Assembly (NCBI GenBank): GCA_020726505.1
Contig: JAHLEZ010000002.1
Location: 310,001 to 374,000 of the forward strand
Length of the DNA: 64,000 nt
Direction: 5' to 3'
Source of the DNA: Leptodontidium sp. MPI-SDFR-AT-0119
Taxonomy: Eukaryota > Ascomycota > Leotiomycetes > Helotiales > Leptodontidiaceae
The notes beneath the pieces are model-generated. The model made no database searches. It was not told the origin of the DNA and saw only the letters and a list, made by a program, of their open reading frames with translations. How positions within the stretch are numbered: the first letter of the stretch is position 1; the number at the start of each line of letters is the position of its first letter. The position numbers and the translations under genes are program-made. Shown in pieces: positions 11,661-24,513 of this stretch.

Positions 11661-14600
11661 TATACTCGCCCTCGAGTAACTTAATATAAAAGAAACACTT
11701 TACTAATCAAAAGCTCCATAAATCAACGTTATTAGTAAGAAGCCTAGTAAAGAAGAAGTCCCGTGATAATTAACCTATTACCTTTAGAAGTAAATAATCG
11801 CCTTACTTAACGCCGCTAGCCTACCTTTATAAGGTTAACTCTCCCTTATTAATTCTCTAACTTTAACTCTCCAAATATAATTACTTCTCCTTAACACTAT
11901 TCCTTCTATAAAGTACCTTAATATACTTTAACTTCTTTACTCCTTCTCTTATTAATTAAACAACACCTCCTACACCTTTTCTTACTTTAATTTTCTAAAG
12001 AAAACAAACTTCCCCGCCAAACTTATATTAAGATCGACTTTATTATTACACTTCCTTACACTATTAAGGCAAGATCTCCCTCTATTCAAAGAAGACTTTA
12101 GCTATTATAACTCTAGTATCTTCAGAGGTCTCTCTACTACTAACTTCACGCCATTCAATACCTTTTAAGGCAACAACCTTAGCCTTTACTATTAACTCTA
12201 GCGCGTTATTAGAACTTAACACCTTTAACTTCGCTATTACTTAGTCGCAAAAGTGACGTAGTCGAGAGCCTTTCTTACTTACTTTTCTTCCTGTCAAGTA
12301 ATAACTTTAATATAACACTTATATTAACCTATACACAGTCTCTCCTTAACTCTCCGTGCCTTAATCTCTAAATAATAACTTCAATATAAAACTAAGTCGC
12401 CTTAACACTATAAGTTGACCTTCTATAATACTATTTTAAGCTCTACTAACTCGTTATAAACCTTTAAGAAGAGTCTTTCGTTGTTAGCCACCTCAGAGGT
12501 ACTATTAAGATTAGTTCGCTCTATCTTAGCCTAGGCGTTCTTAGCCTCAACACTAAAGGTTAATACTATAGAAGTCTTAACGCGTCTTAACTTCGTGAGT
12601 TATACTCTTATTTCTTCTTCTTATACTTAATTAGCTATTTATAAATTATACTAATACTTTTCTTGCGGCGATTTAAGGTACTACTACAGTTATTAATCCT
12701 TAACTCGTGTTTTAAGAAGTGACTAAAGTGAACTCCAAGACTTCACCTTAATGTCATTTAGCTAAGTATTAAACTACTTAACCTCTTCGCAGCGCCAGTG
12801 CTTATATTCTCTTTATAAGTCAAGGAAATAATGCCATCTATCTTCTTTAAGTTCGTAAACTAATAGGAATTAAGGCCACCTCGTGCAATTACTTATATTA
12901 AACTCTACCCCTTAGGCTAAGAACGTGCGTGTCGCGCCGTACTAATCTTCCCTTAGTAATAGGTTACTAAGTAACTTTCGGGTCCCTCTATAGATACGCT
13001 CTTATTATACTTACGTAAGTCACACTACTAAAGATAAGTAATATTATCCCGCCAGTCTCTTATTAATTAGTTAGTTAGATGGGGTAGAGGCTAGATCCGC
13101 TAATTTCGAAGGTTTATAGTAAGAAGCTAGGAGGAGTGGGCAAACTAATAGTCGTAATACGTCGAGTAAGGTTAGGAGGCTATAATAAGTTCTTAGTTCT
13201 TAGTATAATAGAAATAGCCCCTTCTCCCCTTAACAAGTAAGTTACTTCTTGTTATTAAAGTTAATAGAGGGTCTTTGAAACAGCTAAGCTTTCTAGGGAT
13301 AAACAAAAGAGTTTAATTAACTTAAGTATTATTAGACTGGCAGTAACTAAGTATGGGATAGCATATTATAGGGTCCCGTTAGCTAGAGATCTTCTCAGAA
13401 TAGTAGTTCGGTTATAGTTAAAGTCTCTTAATTACTTTAGTTCTTTAATAAGGGTTAAAGAACTTATTATTAATCTTAAGGTCGAAGTTAGACTTGACTC
13501 TTGACTAGTTACTTTATAAGTTATTAGCTTTGTCCCTATCCGTTTTACTTAATGACACCTCTCAGAATAAAATAATAAGCGGTAACGAAATATCTATAAG
13601 AACACTTAGGGTCGTACCTTTAGCTTTAATTAATTATTAGTACTTATTACTGAACCTAACTAGAGGTCGAGGGTATGGAGTCTTCGTTACTTTAGTAATA
13701 TTAATGTGAGCCTAAAATGGCGGCACACTTACTTATAAGTTTGTCGTAGTCTTAAGATTACTGTACTATACTTGAAAGTTGTCTATAACTTGTAGTCTCT
13801 TACTAGTACTTTAAGTACGAAGTATATTACCTCTTATTTATTAGCACTAGTAAACGGCAAGAGAAGTCCTTACTTTTTCAGACTTTCTGACGGGAAGGGG
13901 CTAGGAGGTATTGACGTATATATAGAAGGGGCCCTGACTTAGTAGGCGAGAGACTTTAGACAGAGCTAATTAGGGGTAGTCGATTAATACTCAATCCTTG
14001 AAAGGTTCACTAGCTAGGGGTCGTCGGCCAATAGTATACTTAGATCTCTAGTACGTAGGGTAAAGTTAGCGTTAGTTATATTATAATTATTAACTTAAGG
14101 TTTCAGAGAGCACGGCTCTAATTCTGAGTGTATTATTAGCTCTTTACTAGGAGATTTCCTAGACTTCTACTTACTTTATATAAATCGTGTAATTTATTTA
14201 CTAGTTTAAGACTAGTTTGTTAATAATACTCTTAGTATCGTCCTTTATAGATCACTATACGCTACAGTTAAGTTAATAGCTCTATAGGTATTAACTTTGT
14301 CCTTGGGAATAATAGACTTACTTCGTTATTTCTTTTCTTTTTATTAATTACTGAGAGTTAGCACTTAAGTATATTACGTCTATATTTTTCGGGGTGTTTA
14401 GTACGTTAGACTCGAATTTCTAGCTTAAGTTATAAGTTTAACTTGCCGTTTTAGAATTTAGTCCTATAGATTAAGCCTGACAACTGGCTTATTTAAACGA
14501 AGTTACTTTTTACTGCCTAGAATATCGCCGGCTTAATAATAACAGTCTCGTTTTAAACCTATTATATATTTGTATACGGCAAGTAATTTATAAGGGCGCT

Positions 14601-14700
14601 AGTTTTTTATTAAGCTTTACTTTAAGAGATTAGTATTCTTATAACGCGGGGCTAATATTCTCTTTAACCTACTTAGGGCTATATAAGCTCTTCTTTGTGT
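11650..14700 (-). pseudogene. Extra ORF-like block after integrase, RIP-inactivated
   Basis: From about 14340 down to 13800 a single minus-strand frame reads through with only TAA/TAG stops and no TGA, as expected of an ORF whose CAA/CAG/TGG codons were mutated. The inferred protein is rich in Ser, Pro, Lys and Gln. A different frame is open at about 13500-13620, with a Gln-rich stretch after the stops are discounted. At the very end a frame reads LLEGEYNF just before the polypurine tract. I recognise no domain. It could be a long C-terminal extension of pol, a chromodomain-bearing tail, or an accessory third ORF. Confidence 0.5.
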
Positions 14701-16250
14701 GTGTTATAGTACTAAGGTGTCCTAAATCGTGGTTCTTGGCAATATAAAATTAGTTTAGCGATTATTTTAATATACGGTAATATATCGTCCCCTTCTTTAA
14801 ATATTAAAGGTGTGACCTCACATTAATCCTTAACACTAAAGTATATTTTATTCTGAGTCAGACACCACTTAGTACTTACTACGTTATTATTAAGATAACT
14901 CAGGGACTTTAATCACTATCCTATTATTTCGAACACGCTATAACGTTAAAATCTCAGGGTTCTCTAAGAACTTAAGGTCACTAAAGTCGTGTATATTAAT
15001 GTCAAGTTTATAGTTAAGCGTAAAGTTATCGTCTAATTCTTTATTGAGCTGTCTATTATCGTCGCTATTATTATAAATAAAGTCGTGCCTCTTATAAAAG
15101 AGCTTAAGCTTATTCTTAATAAAAGTCTAGCGAAGTCGGGGGCTATCTAAGCTTAACTCTTTAAGTTTATAGTACTCTTTCTCTATATAGGCTTTATAGA
15201 TCTCGTAAGGTCTAAGCTATCTGAAATCGAGAGCACAGTTAATAGATATATCCCTCTCTTTAATAAAGTCTTAATATAAGACTAAGTCTCTTTTAATAAA
15301 TAACCGTTTACGGATATTATATTTTAAATTAAATACTTCTCTATCTTCCTAATAGCGACAAGTCTTTATAAGTATAACTTCGTCGATGTGTTCCTATCGT
15401 ATTTAAAACTAGAGAGCGCGGAGTTCTAGGAGCTTAGAGTAGTCCTTGATTTCTTTAATAAACAATAATCTCTAAGTCAAGTTTATTGTCTTAATAGGCA
15501 AGATAACTTCTCTCCTATAAACTATATAAAAAGGAGTGTACCCTATAGGGCGATATACTATAATATAGTCTATAAATAATACTACTAAAAGGTTGTCAAG
15601 CTAACGTCCGCCTATTTTAAAAAGCACATTTTTAATCGGGCTATGTCCTCTCTCAATCATCCTATTTACTCTAGCGTTATATACTAAGATTTAGATCTAG
15701 TTGACTTCTATTTTATTAAGCAAATCTATAACTTCTCTTATGTTCTCAGTTCTATTATTAATAATAAGCCTCTAAAACAGCCTATACTAGTAAATAATAT
15801 CTTACCAAATAAAGTCAATTACCCCTTTAGCCTCTTTATTAACGAGGGCTCTTACCTTAACCTAACCACTTATATTATCCCTAGTAACTACTAAGTACTT
15901 CTTTCCGTGTTCTGCCGGTATAAATATAATATTAAGCGCCTATTTCTTTATTAAGTTATTTGATACTATTGGGTAGAGGGGTTCCTCTTGGCGTTTAAAT
16001 AATCAGAGTTAATAATCTTAATATGTTCGAATATAATTCATATAGTCTATATATAAGCCTTTTTAAAAGTATTAAGTAAAGATTTAGTAGTACGTACTTT
16101 CTTGTTCTTTATAGCCTAAGTTATTATAACAACTCCTAAGTATTACCTCTTTCTCTCTTATTATGTCGATAATAAGCTTAACTAGAGCCCCTTTTAATAA
16201 TAACTTTTAGATCTTATAACTATATACGCCGTAATTTAATACTTTACACT
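14700..16250 (-). pseudogene. Integrase remnant
   Basis: Minus-strand frames keep pieces of a retroviral-type integrase. KYLVVTRDNISG at about 15880-15910 corresponds to the segment near a catalytic Asp. A motif near 15637-15666 reads RMIERGHSPI, the part that carries the catalytic Glu. Stops between them are TAA/TAG only. The limits are approximate. Confidence 0.75.
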
Positions 16251-16599
16251 TAAATACTTGGAATTATTTCCGATTTATTAACTTCGAAGTCTTAAGTGTC
16301 GTTAAGTATTGAGCTATCTCTTAGTACTATTCTCCGTACTTACTTATTATAATAAGTAGGCCTCCTTCGTTAGAAGAGGACTTAGAACCGCTAAAAGAAG
16401 TAAGTTCCCTCTTATCACAAAGTCTTTAGATTATAAATTTTATATCTTAAAAGATTCTATTCCGTCTCTGAAATTCTAGGTCTATTAATACGCCGTTTAA
16501 TTCCGAACTATTAGTCTCCTCTTTGCCTATAATACTAATAAGATAAATCTTATAAGTTCTAAGCTTAAAGAGAATTTAGTCTTTATTAATATTACTTTC

Positions 16600-18400
16600 T
16601 TCTAAAGAATCTTTAGGGTACTTAAGTCTCTAGGACAATTAGTCTACTATTATATATATTATTCCTTAGACGTGTCGAACCTTAAAGTCGAAGAGTTGTA
16701 TCTAAGTGAGCCATTTAATTAATATCGTATTAAGATAATCGTGAGCTACTCTGTTTAATTATACAATAAGTATATTAATATCTATCTTTATAATAAAGTG
16801 TACTCTAACAAGCCAAATCTTTAGTTTCTTTAAGATATAAAGTATACCCTTGTACTCTCTTTTAGTGATATTATATTTAGCTTTGGTCTTACTCTAGAAC
16901 TTACTCTCGTACTTTACTAAGTGTATTTTATTTAAAGTCAGCTCCCTTTAGCCAAAGAAGCCGCCTTAGTTAATTCCGCTAGAGTTAACTTTAATTATAA
17001 TTTCACTAACTCCCTTTTTATAGTCTATTTGACATAGGACTAAAGATAAGTATAAAGCGTCTTATAATTTAGCTATAGCTTTGCCTTATAAATCAAGTTC
17101 CTAGTAAAACTTAACCCCTTTTTGTAAGAATACGTATAAGGGTTTAACGATTAAGCGAAAGTTTTTAATCTAAATTTAGAAGTAAATAACAAGTCCTAAG
17201 AATGCCTTAACTTTAGTAAGATTCGCTAGTTCTTACTAGTTCTTGATTTTAATAAGGTATCTCGTAAATAATTCTTTTTCTCTAGAGTTATAGGCGTACC
17301 CTATAATATCTATATTATTAAGACAAAATTATAACTTAAGCCTAATAGTAGCTCTAGTACACTCCAAGCGTTCGAGAGTTATATCGAGGTTCTTAATATA
17401 CTCTAAGACAAACTTCTTAATCCCTAGTAAGGCTTCAGCTTAGTTATAGTCTATGTACAGGCCTTTGACATTAATATTGTCTAAGAATAACATTGTAACT
17501 ATTAAGACTAGCTTCTTTAAGATACGTGTAATTGTTTAAATAAATTGTATAACAGAATTAGTGGCGCTTTATAAAAGTGTCGTATTCTGGACCAGTCTGA
17601 TATAAGGAATATAAAAAGTAGTTATATCTTTATTAAACTAATAAAGCACTTGTTAATTGTACTTAAAATACAAGTCAACGAGACTTATAATATAGTAACT
17701 AGTAAACTCTTTAGAAAACTTATCGATAAATAGCGGGAGGTTAGTGTCTTTATAGGTAATAGTATTTAATATAGTAGCCGAGTTAATTAATTTATATTTC
17801 CTTAACTCCTTCTTTTAAACTAAGAACCAAGCGTTACGGTAAAGCCCCTTAGAGTACTTTAGGACTCCTTTATTGAGTCTTTCTTGTACTATCTTAGTAA
17901 CCTCCAGAACAAGTGCCCACAATAAAGGAAAGTTAAGAGCTTACTAAGCCGTATATTTAATAGTCTTAATAATAATAAGAGGGGAAACATCTTTATAAAA
18001 TTTATTACACTTAAGCTAGTCAAAAGTTATAGCTCCTTTCTAATTAACTATTATTTCGTTAAATAAAGCTCTCTCTTTTAGCTATAATAGGCTACTCACG
18101 TCTAATTTAATTAGCCTTTCTAAAGTAAGTCTTAAGTTTTAGGGTATATTAATAAAATATAGTAATAAGTATTCTCGATACTTTCTAATATAATCTTAAG
18201 GAGTTCCTCGTTCTCGTGTACACTTATACTAGTCCTCCTTCTCACTAAGGGGGTCGCCTTTCAAGTCAACTAAATCAACGGGCAAGACCTTTTTAGCCTT
18301 TAACTTATATATAGTTCTTACTCGCGCTACTATATTTTACGTTTCTTTAAACAGTGACTTAATTAGAAGCTTGTCATAATTAGTAGTCCATTTAAACATT
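16600..18400 (-). pseudogene. Reverse transcriptase / RNase H remnant
   Basis: At 17476-17487 the catalytic box reads FLDN in place of FLDD: the second Asp codon GAT has become AAT, a RIP-type change. Upstream, near 17820-17875, YRNAWFLV matches the conserved RT entry motif (PYRNPWFLV type). Downstream, at about 16900-16980, GGFFGWREL and following residues match the RNase H segment after RT, and further to about 16650 the frame resembles its end. The order proves minus orientation. Confidence 0.85.
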
Positions 18401-19106
18401 AGGCTAACTAAAGACAAGGAATCGTCATTAAATACTCCCTTAAATAAAGGCTCAGAGACTAGGGGTTCTTCTTAGTACGAGTTAAGGAGTACTCTAAGTA
18501 GAAAGTCTCTAATTACCAATTTTAATACATAGAATTCTCTCTTTATATACTTAATATACACTATCCCCTTAAAGCTCACAAGTTCCCGGTCTCGTAATAA
18601 GAGACAAGGACAATAAAGTTAACTGTCTCCTCCTTTAAAAAGTCCTTCTTTTAGTTCCGTTAATATTAAGATATCCGAGTATTTAAGTATACTAACTATA
18701 GCGCTTAAGTAATAATTAATTAATCGTTTCCTGAGAAGTCTTCTTCTTTATAATTAATTTCGGATTCTAAATCTTTAGAGTAAATTAGCCTTACTCTATT
18801 CTCTTTATATAGTGCCTCAGCATCTTTCGCTTCCTTAGTAACATCATTAGTCCTAACTGTAGTAATAAAACTAGAGCGCTAATCTTATAAAAAAGCAAGT
18901 ATAATACCTCTGTCGTAATCTCTTAAGTAACAGAAAGTGACTTTAGCTTTATAGAAGAATAGAAAACCAAGAATAACTTTAACTCCGGGACTATTTATAA
19001 TATAGAACCGATTATTAATTATATAGTTACTTATAATAACAGTAACATTATTAGTAAATCTAACAAAACAAGACTTTACACTAATAATCGTCTTTAAGGC
19101 TATCGT

Positions 19107-19403
19107 TTAACTTCTCGTTATTAATAGTTTTAAGAAATTAATTACTTTAAGAGTTATATAACTAACTTTAGCCCCTATGTCGAGTATAGCCTTAATATCG
19201 CTAACCTTAAAGCGGCCAGGCATCGTAACTACTACCTTCGGCGCTAGCGAGTAAAACGAGTTACTTATTTCCGTAGAGTTACTTATAGCCTCTATTTTAA
19301 TACACAAGCTAGTGTTTCTTGTTAGTCGAGTACTTCGCCACATCGTTTTAGGTAACATAGAAGGCACTAAGTGAAGAAGTTCTAGTACTAAGTCTCTATA
19401 CAT
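19107..19403 (-). pseudogene. Aspartic protease (retropepsin) remnant
   Basis: The longest undisrupted ORF in the element, 98 codons. It contains IKAILDIGAKVSYIT, which corresponds to the retropepsin active site (A-L-L-D-T-G-A). The catalytic-loop Thr codon ACT has become ATT, giving DIG. Its place between gag and RT is right for Ty3/Gypsy. The ATG is not the real start; this is an internal pol fragment. Confidence 0.75.
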
Positions 19404-19999
19404 TAATAATATACTAAGGAGGAGTACTAAGACCGGCCTAAATAATAAGATAACACTAAATAATAACTATACCACTGACTTCTTAATTATTAACTCTTAT
19501 ATTATAAAGACACTATTCTAGAACTACTACTAATAGGCCTAAAATTTCAAGGTAAGAAGATTCCTAGGGATCTTAGAGTATATTTAAACCCTCCTCTTTT
19601 ATTCTGTTCTCCTTATAAGCTAACTATAGGCCTTCTTTGTTTCGATATTACCTTACTTTATTAAGGGGTACCCCCCTAATTAATTTATATATAGTATAGA
19701 CTTCGGGAAAGTATATAAAGAATCAAGTAATAGTCTCTATAATATAATAACCTCTTCTTTATTAAGGCTATAATCGTCTTTAAAAGTAATAACTTTAACG
19801 TTAATAATATACTCCTTTTACATTTATCGATCAATTACACTACCAGGCGTTCGAGAAGCTCTAGGAGGGTTAATAAGTACTATTATCTCCCCTAGTATAA
19901 GGTTGCCAAGTAATTCTTATAAAGACAGTAACTTATTAAGGACCTTATTAAGCTTATAGCCGTTCTAGTCTAGTACTTCTTATATATAAGGGTTCTAAG

Positions 20000-22301
20000 A
20001 AGACGTTAATCGCGTGATAAGTCTAGGGATTCTAGAGGAGACTATAGTTAGTTTAGGCTTCGTAGTACGCCTCTTTACTAAAGAGCTAGTTATAGTATTC
20101 CGAGCTAATACCCTAGATGCGATTAGTATAACAGGTTTAGAGACTATATTAGAGATCTTAAACTTATTCTTAGCTAAGATCTACTGAGGGGTCTTCTTTA
20201 CTTCTTTAGGACTATCTACATCTATAACTTCAGTAAACTACATAGTGTCTCTAATATCCAGAGGAACCTTTAGTTTATTATATAAAGCCTGAGCTTTGAT
20301 TTTATCTTACAACTTATCAGATCCCTTATATAACTTAAATACTAGGGCCCTCTTTTAGGCTCTAGTCTCAATAAGGGCAACTATTGCCTCGGAATCAGAG
20401 CTGTCCTTCGTATTAGACAAGAGAGCTTAAACTTAGACGATTTACTCTTTAGAACAGTCCTACTATTATAAAATAATAGACTCGCCGGCGTTAATAGGCT
20501 TATTAATAAATTCGATGTAATTAATTATAGAAGTTACTCCCTTCTCTCTTACAAGCGCCACTTTTAATTACAATACTAGTAACTCTTTAACCGCCTATAC
20601 TTTACGTTCAAGATTAAGAAAGTATTAACTATTTAACACACAAGAGAGGATATACTCTTGTCTAAGTCTCTTATTAATAAGAAACTATACAAGGTACGAC
20701 TTTTTCCCTTCTTCTTAAGGTCTTATATAAATGTAACTATTATCTTTTACTTTATAAATTACCTTAAGACCTATAAACTTCTTATAATTAAAACATTAAT
20801 TTATAAACTCATGTCGTACTTGAGGTCTCATCCCAGGCTCCTAACGATTTATATACTACCGGCACCTATAATTATCTCTTGCCTTTTTATTATAAGTAAT
20901 AGAGTTAAGATAGCTAGTCCTATAGTTAACACTAGCCACTTCTTGAGCCTCTTTAGTAAATCGCAAGATATTTATCTCGGCTATATATTTAGCGTTTGTG
21001 GCTCTCTTAACTATTACTATAAGGATCTTTATATACCTTAAATTATTATAAACGTTCTTTAAGTCTCTATCTATAGTACTCTTAAGGTCTCTAGTGATCT
21101 TTTATAAAGTTAAAAGAAACATAAGGTCTAAGTTAGCTATAACTTCTCTATCTTATTTCTTAAAGGCCTTATAAATCTCTTCACTTAAGGCGTTATCTTT
21201 ATAACTTAAGAAGTTCGGGTATTATAATAGTAGTACTCGGGTCGACTAGCCCTATATAACTATAGACGCAGGCTAAACCCTCTCTTCCCGGTAATTAAAC
21301 GTCTTAGCGAAGATATTAAGCCGACTTACTTACATTTATCGGTAGTTTATAATACCTTACTCCTCTATAATAGTATACAAGTCTCGTTCTGAATTAAACT
21401 AAGCTTCAATAGCGCTATAAATGTCGTCGAACACATCCGTCTTAAGGTCTTTTAACGACTCTTTATTCTTAGAGGCAACTTATATAACCTTGTTTTAAAG
21501 GCTTTAGGGGAGTACAAGTATAAATCGAGTCGACGCTTGCTTCTTAGTGAGATTGCCTCAGTCGACGTAATTTAGGGCTACTTCTTTAAAAGCCCTAAGG
21601 AACTTCCGGCATTAATTTAAGGAAAGTTAGCCGTCAATTTAAGTATCTTTAAAATCCTACTTTAATAAGTCTAAGTAAGTATTTGTATATAAATAATACT
21701 CACTATCGTCGGCCTAATAATCTTACTTCACTTCCCTCTTAAGGCTAACGTATATTCCGGTTCTAAAGCTAAGGAGCTTCCAAATATTCTACACTTAAAA
21801 AGGAGTTATATAGTCGACTACTTATTCCTTCTTTTCCCGGTCGTTAGTAATTATATAGTTTACGAAGTATTTATTAAGGGTCCGGAAGTAAGTACTAACG
21901 TCAATACTATTAAAAATAAGAATATTTAAGGATTTAAAGATTAATATCAACTAACTAATATAAACCTTAATATTCTTAAAATCATTTACAGTAATAGCTA
22001 GGGTCGAGTTAGGGGCGGCAGGTTCAATAGTGTCAATAAAGGGAGCTAAGTTACTAGGTCCGGCATCACTAGACCCCTTCCCTTTACCTTTCCCTTTCCC
22101 CTTCTTATTATTTAGTAAGCTCTAAAAAGTATTATTATTATAAGGAGTAAAACCCCTATTAAAGGTCCCTGAATTATAAGAAGCGCTAGGCCTAACGCCT
22201 ATAATCGTCCCAAAGTTACTTCTAATAGTAAGTCTTAGGGTGTTAATAAAGGGAGCCCCCTTTTAATTATTAGCGTTATTTAGTCTACTATAACTAGACA
22301 T
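20000..22301 (-). pseudogene. Gag remnant
   Basis: The first ATG after the right LTR on the minus strand lies at 22301, 837 bp inside the element, and starts MSSYSRLNNANN. The frame then meets a TAA that fits a mutated CAA and continues with a Lys/Gly repeat and helical gag-like sequence leftward. I did not find an undamaged CCHC knuckle. The left limit is approximate. Confidence 0.6.
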
Positions 22302-23138
22302 TATCAGTAAATTAAATGTGATTTGAGGTTTCGAAAGAATATATATAGTCGTTTAATCGAAAGTAATAAAAGTAATAAAAGATTTAATATATATAAGTAT
22401 TATATTATTATATAAAGAAAGTAAAGAAACGTCCCCCTAGAAACAAGAATTTAAGGCCTCGCCTCCGTAAGCGAAGGGCTAAACGATAGGCTCTTTTAGC
22501 GAGGTCTTAGCCTACGCCTTAGGCCCTATACGCCGAAATTACAGAGGGTTTAAATTAATAAATAGGGGGTAAATAAAAATTAAATAACGCTAAAAAGATA
22601 ATTAAGGCTTAATTTTAGACTAACCTAAAACACACTTCCGCCGAATCTCTAAGTAAGACTTCGGCCTTTAACTAACGAACTAAAGAGTAAGGCCTATAAC
22701 ACTCAGCTAACTTCTTATATAATAATCTCGGCACCTTATATTATTAAGCCCTAGCGGTCTAATACTATAAGGCCTCGTACTACTATAGAAAGTATTATAA
22801 AATAGTAAAGTACAAGTCTTTAGAATAGCGGTATAGAGCCTCGAGCTAAGAGAGAAGAGATTTTCTAGTACTCTAAGTATCCCTACGTATTATAAAAGTT
22901 CACTTACTTCCCTCGTGTCTCTTTACTCTCTTTGTCGTATACTTGTGCCTCTATATCTATTGTTTTTGCTTTCGAAGGCTAAGGAGTTACTAACTAAATA
23001 AGTCCCTTAATTTAAGTAATTATCGTTTCTTAATTCTCCCTAAACGCTTGTAATTAATATAAAGGGCCCTTTCCGTATAACTTACTTAGTTCTATTTCCT
23101 TATACTAAACTCACTCTTTACGTCGGTTACTAAAAATA

Positions 23139-23423
23139 TATAAGTAAGATAAAGCCTAATAAACCACATAATAAGAGAAGTAATATATAGTAAGGTATAG
23201 GGGGAGACTTTAGGTATAAGAAATCGCGGATTAATTAAATCTAAAGATAATATATATCTAAAGAATATAACAAGTCGAGGGAGGGGAGGAGAAAAAAGTG
23301 TATTAGATAATATTTATGAAAAGTTTTTAATTATTAAGTTGATTTCAAGTATTAAGCTCTTTTATATAGAAAGAGCTTATCCGGTCAGGTAACAAAGGAG
23401 CTACCAGAGTCTTCCCCACCACA
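23139..23423 (-). repeat. LTR, right copy (5' LTR of the element)
   Basis: 285 bp, direct repeat of 11355-11639. Its inner edge (TATAAGTAAGAT for TGTGGGTGGGAT) is fully converted, while its outer end, CTTCCCCACCACA, is almost free of RIP changes. A candidate primer-binding site follows on the minus strand (TAGTAACCGACG near 23120-23133, perhaps once TGG...). I cannot assign a tRNA. Confidence 0.93.
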
Positions 23424-23427
23424 GTAT
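23424..23427. repeat. Target-site duplication, right copy (GTAT)
   Basis: Matches 11351-11354 on the other side of the element. Confidence 0.8.
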
Positions 23428-24191
23428 TATACAGCCAGACCGTTTTAGGATCACCATAGTCAACCCAGTTGTAAACATAAACCACTAGAACAACCGGAAG
23501 GGTCTCGTCCTAGGCCCTTTCTTAGGGCATGGGACACCATTTCTTACTACTACCTCCTTGTCATTTGATCTCTTTGCCTTCTTTAATTTATTCCCACTTC
23601 CCTCCTCTTCTCTCTTTTTCAATGCGGGCGGGGTTGTGCAGTACATTTCCTACTCTGTCTCATCCAGCGGCGGAGACCTCTAATTTCATGATTCGTCTTA
23701 TATTATCGGAGAAGGCAGTGTTTCGATGGGACTTGGTGTTCCAGACCAGCTTTAGATAGAAGAGTACTAGAAAGCAATTCCCACTGGAAGCCTCGGACTG
23801 TTGGTTTATAGGTGTCAAAACCAGCAGCTGCTAGTACCGCATGATTTGTTAGCGTTTAGCCTTTCTGTCGTGATAAAACGCTACCAGCGCCAGAACAGCA
23901 TAAACAAGAGAAATGGGAAACCCTCAGCCCCAAGGGCTGTCAAGATTACCAGAAGTTTGATTGATAAGGTGGTCGTGAGAGAAATATTAATGAGGGCTAT
24001 GCATGGTGGAGAAGGAAGCATATTATGTGGTCTTTGTTTTGGTGATCAATGTCATTTGGGTTGTTCCCGCAAGTTTAGCATTCCCATTTGCAATTGAAGT
24101 TCAACATATGCAACCGGGGCTTCTCTTACTTACTAGTGAAGAGCTTATCATGCCGGACACTCTCTGACGTCTTTGGTCTCTGGATTGGAAA
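23428..24191. other. Intergenic region right of the retroelement
   Basis: Normal CA/TG content returns at once after the LTR. Plus-strand ORFs at 23529-23759 and 23801-24097 have no recognisable motif and no splice support, so no gene is called. Confidence 0.4.
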
Positions 24192-24513
24192 CTAGTTGGC
24201 GACGAAAACAAAAAGCTTGGAAGGGTTCCGCTTTCTAACATGAACGTTTGACGTATTGGTACTTTGAACAAACTCCCATGCGTCTTCCCAGTCCTTCTTT
24301 TGGCTTCCTGTGTAGAACTTAGATTGAATCATTTGAGCCACATTTCTTCTTGAAGATCAAATAGGGAGCATTGTCAATTGGAACTCTGCTCTCAGGCTCA
24401 CCCTCGCTGTTGCAAGCAGAAGGGTGCTCAGCGGTGACAGCATATGGGCTTGGACTTGTTGGAATGCTTTGACTGGCTCCCTGGGCATGGCTCAGAATAG
24501 TTTTGTCTGCCAT
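24192..24513 (-). CDS. Small two-exon hypothetical protein
   Basis: Exons 24402-24513 and 24192-24307. Intron 24308-24401 has a GTGAGC donor, a CTAAG branch-like site and an ACACAG acceptor, phase 1. Start context CTCATCATGGC is good. The product is 75 aa: a Ser/Pro/Ala-rich first half, then a second exon with KKDWEDAWEFV and a basic end (VRKRNPSKLF). No signal peptide or known domain. Without splicing the first exon would read on to a 64-codon ORF. The second exon has much better coding character than the retained intron, so I prefer the spliced form. Function unknown. Confidence 0.5.

Larger units (their letters stand above)
11355..23423 (-). mobile_element. RIP-degraded Ty3/Gypsy LTR retrotransposon, full length
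   Basis: A 12,069-bp element bounded by two 285-bp LTRs and a GTAT target duplication. Minus orientation is shown by three things. The purine tract AAAGAGGGGGACAAA abuts the left LTR (its 3' LTR) when read on the minus strand. The gag-pol order runs right to left. Coding remains in the order gag, protease, RT/RNase H, integrase read on the minus strand. Almost all CA and TG dinucleotides are gone and TA is abundant, so Gln and Trp codons have become TAA/TAG. This is typical RIP. It is not capable of coding. At 12 kb it is longer than usual for Gypsy elements, because about 3 kb of ORF-like sequence follows integrase. Confidence 0.93.

Noticed and set aside
20658..21041. 127-codon plus-strand ORF inside the retroelement
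   Set aside because: Antisense to the gag region and created by RIP-driven AT richness (Leu, Ile, Tyr, Lys rich); not a gene.
11355..23423. Reading the AT-rich block as a centromere or as an ordinary AT isochore
   Set aside because: Matching LTRs, target duplication and ordered gag-pol remains explain it as one RIPed retrotransposon.
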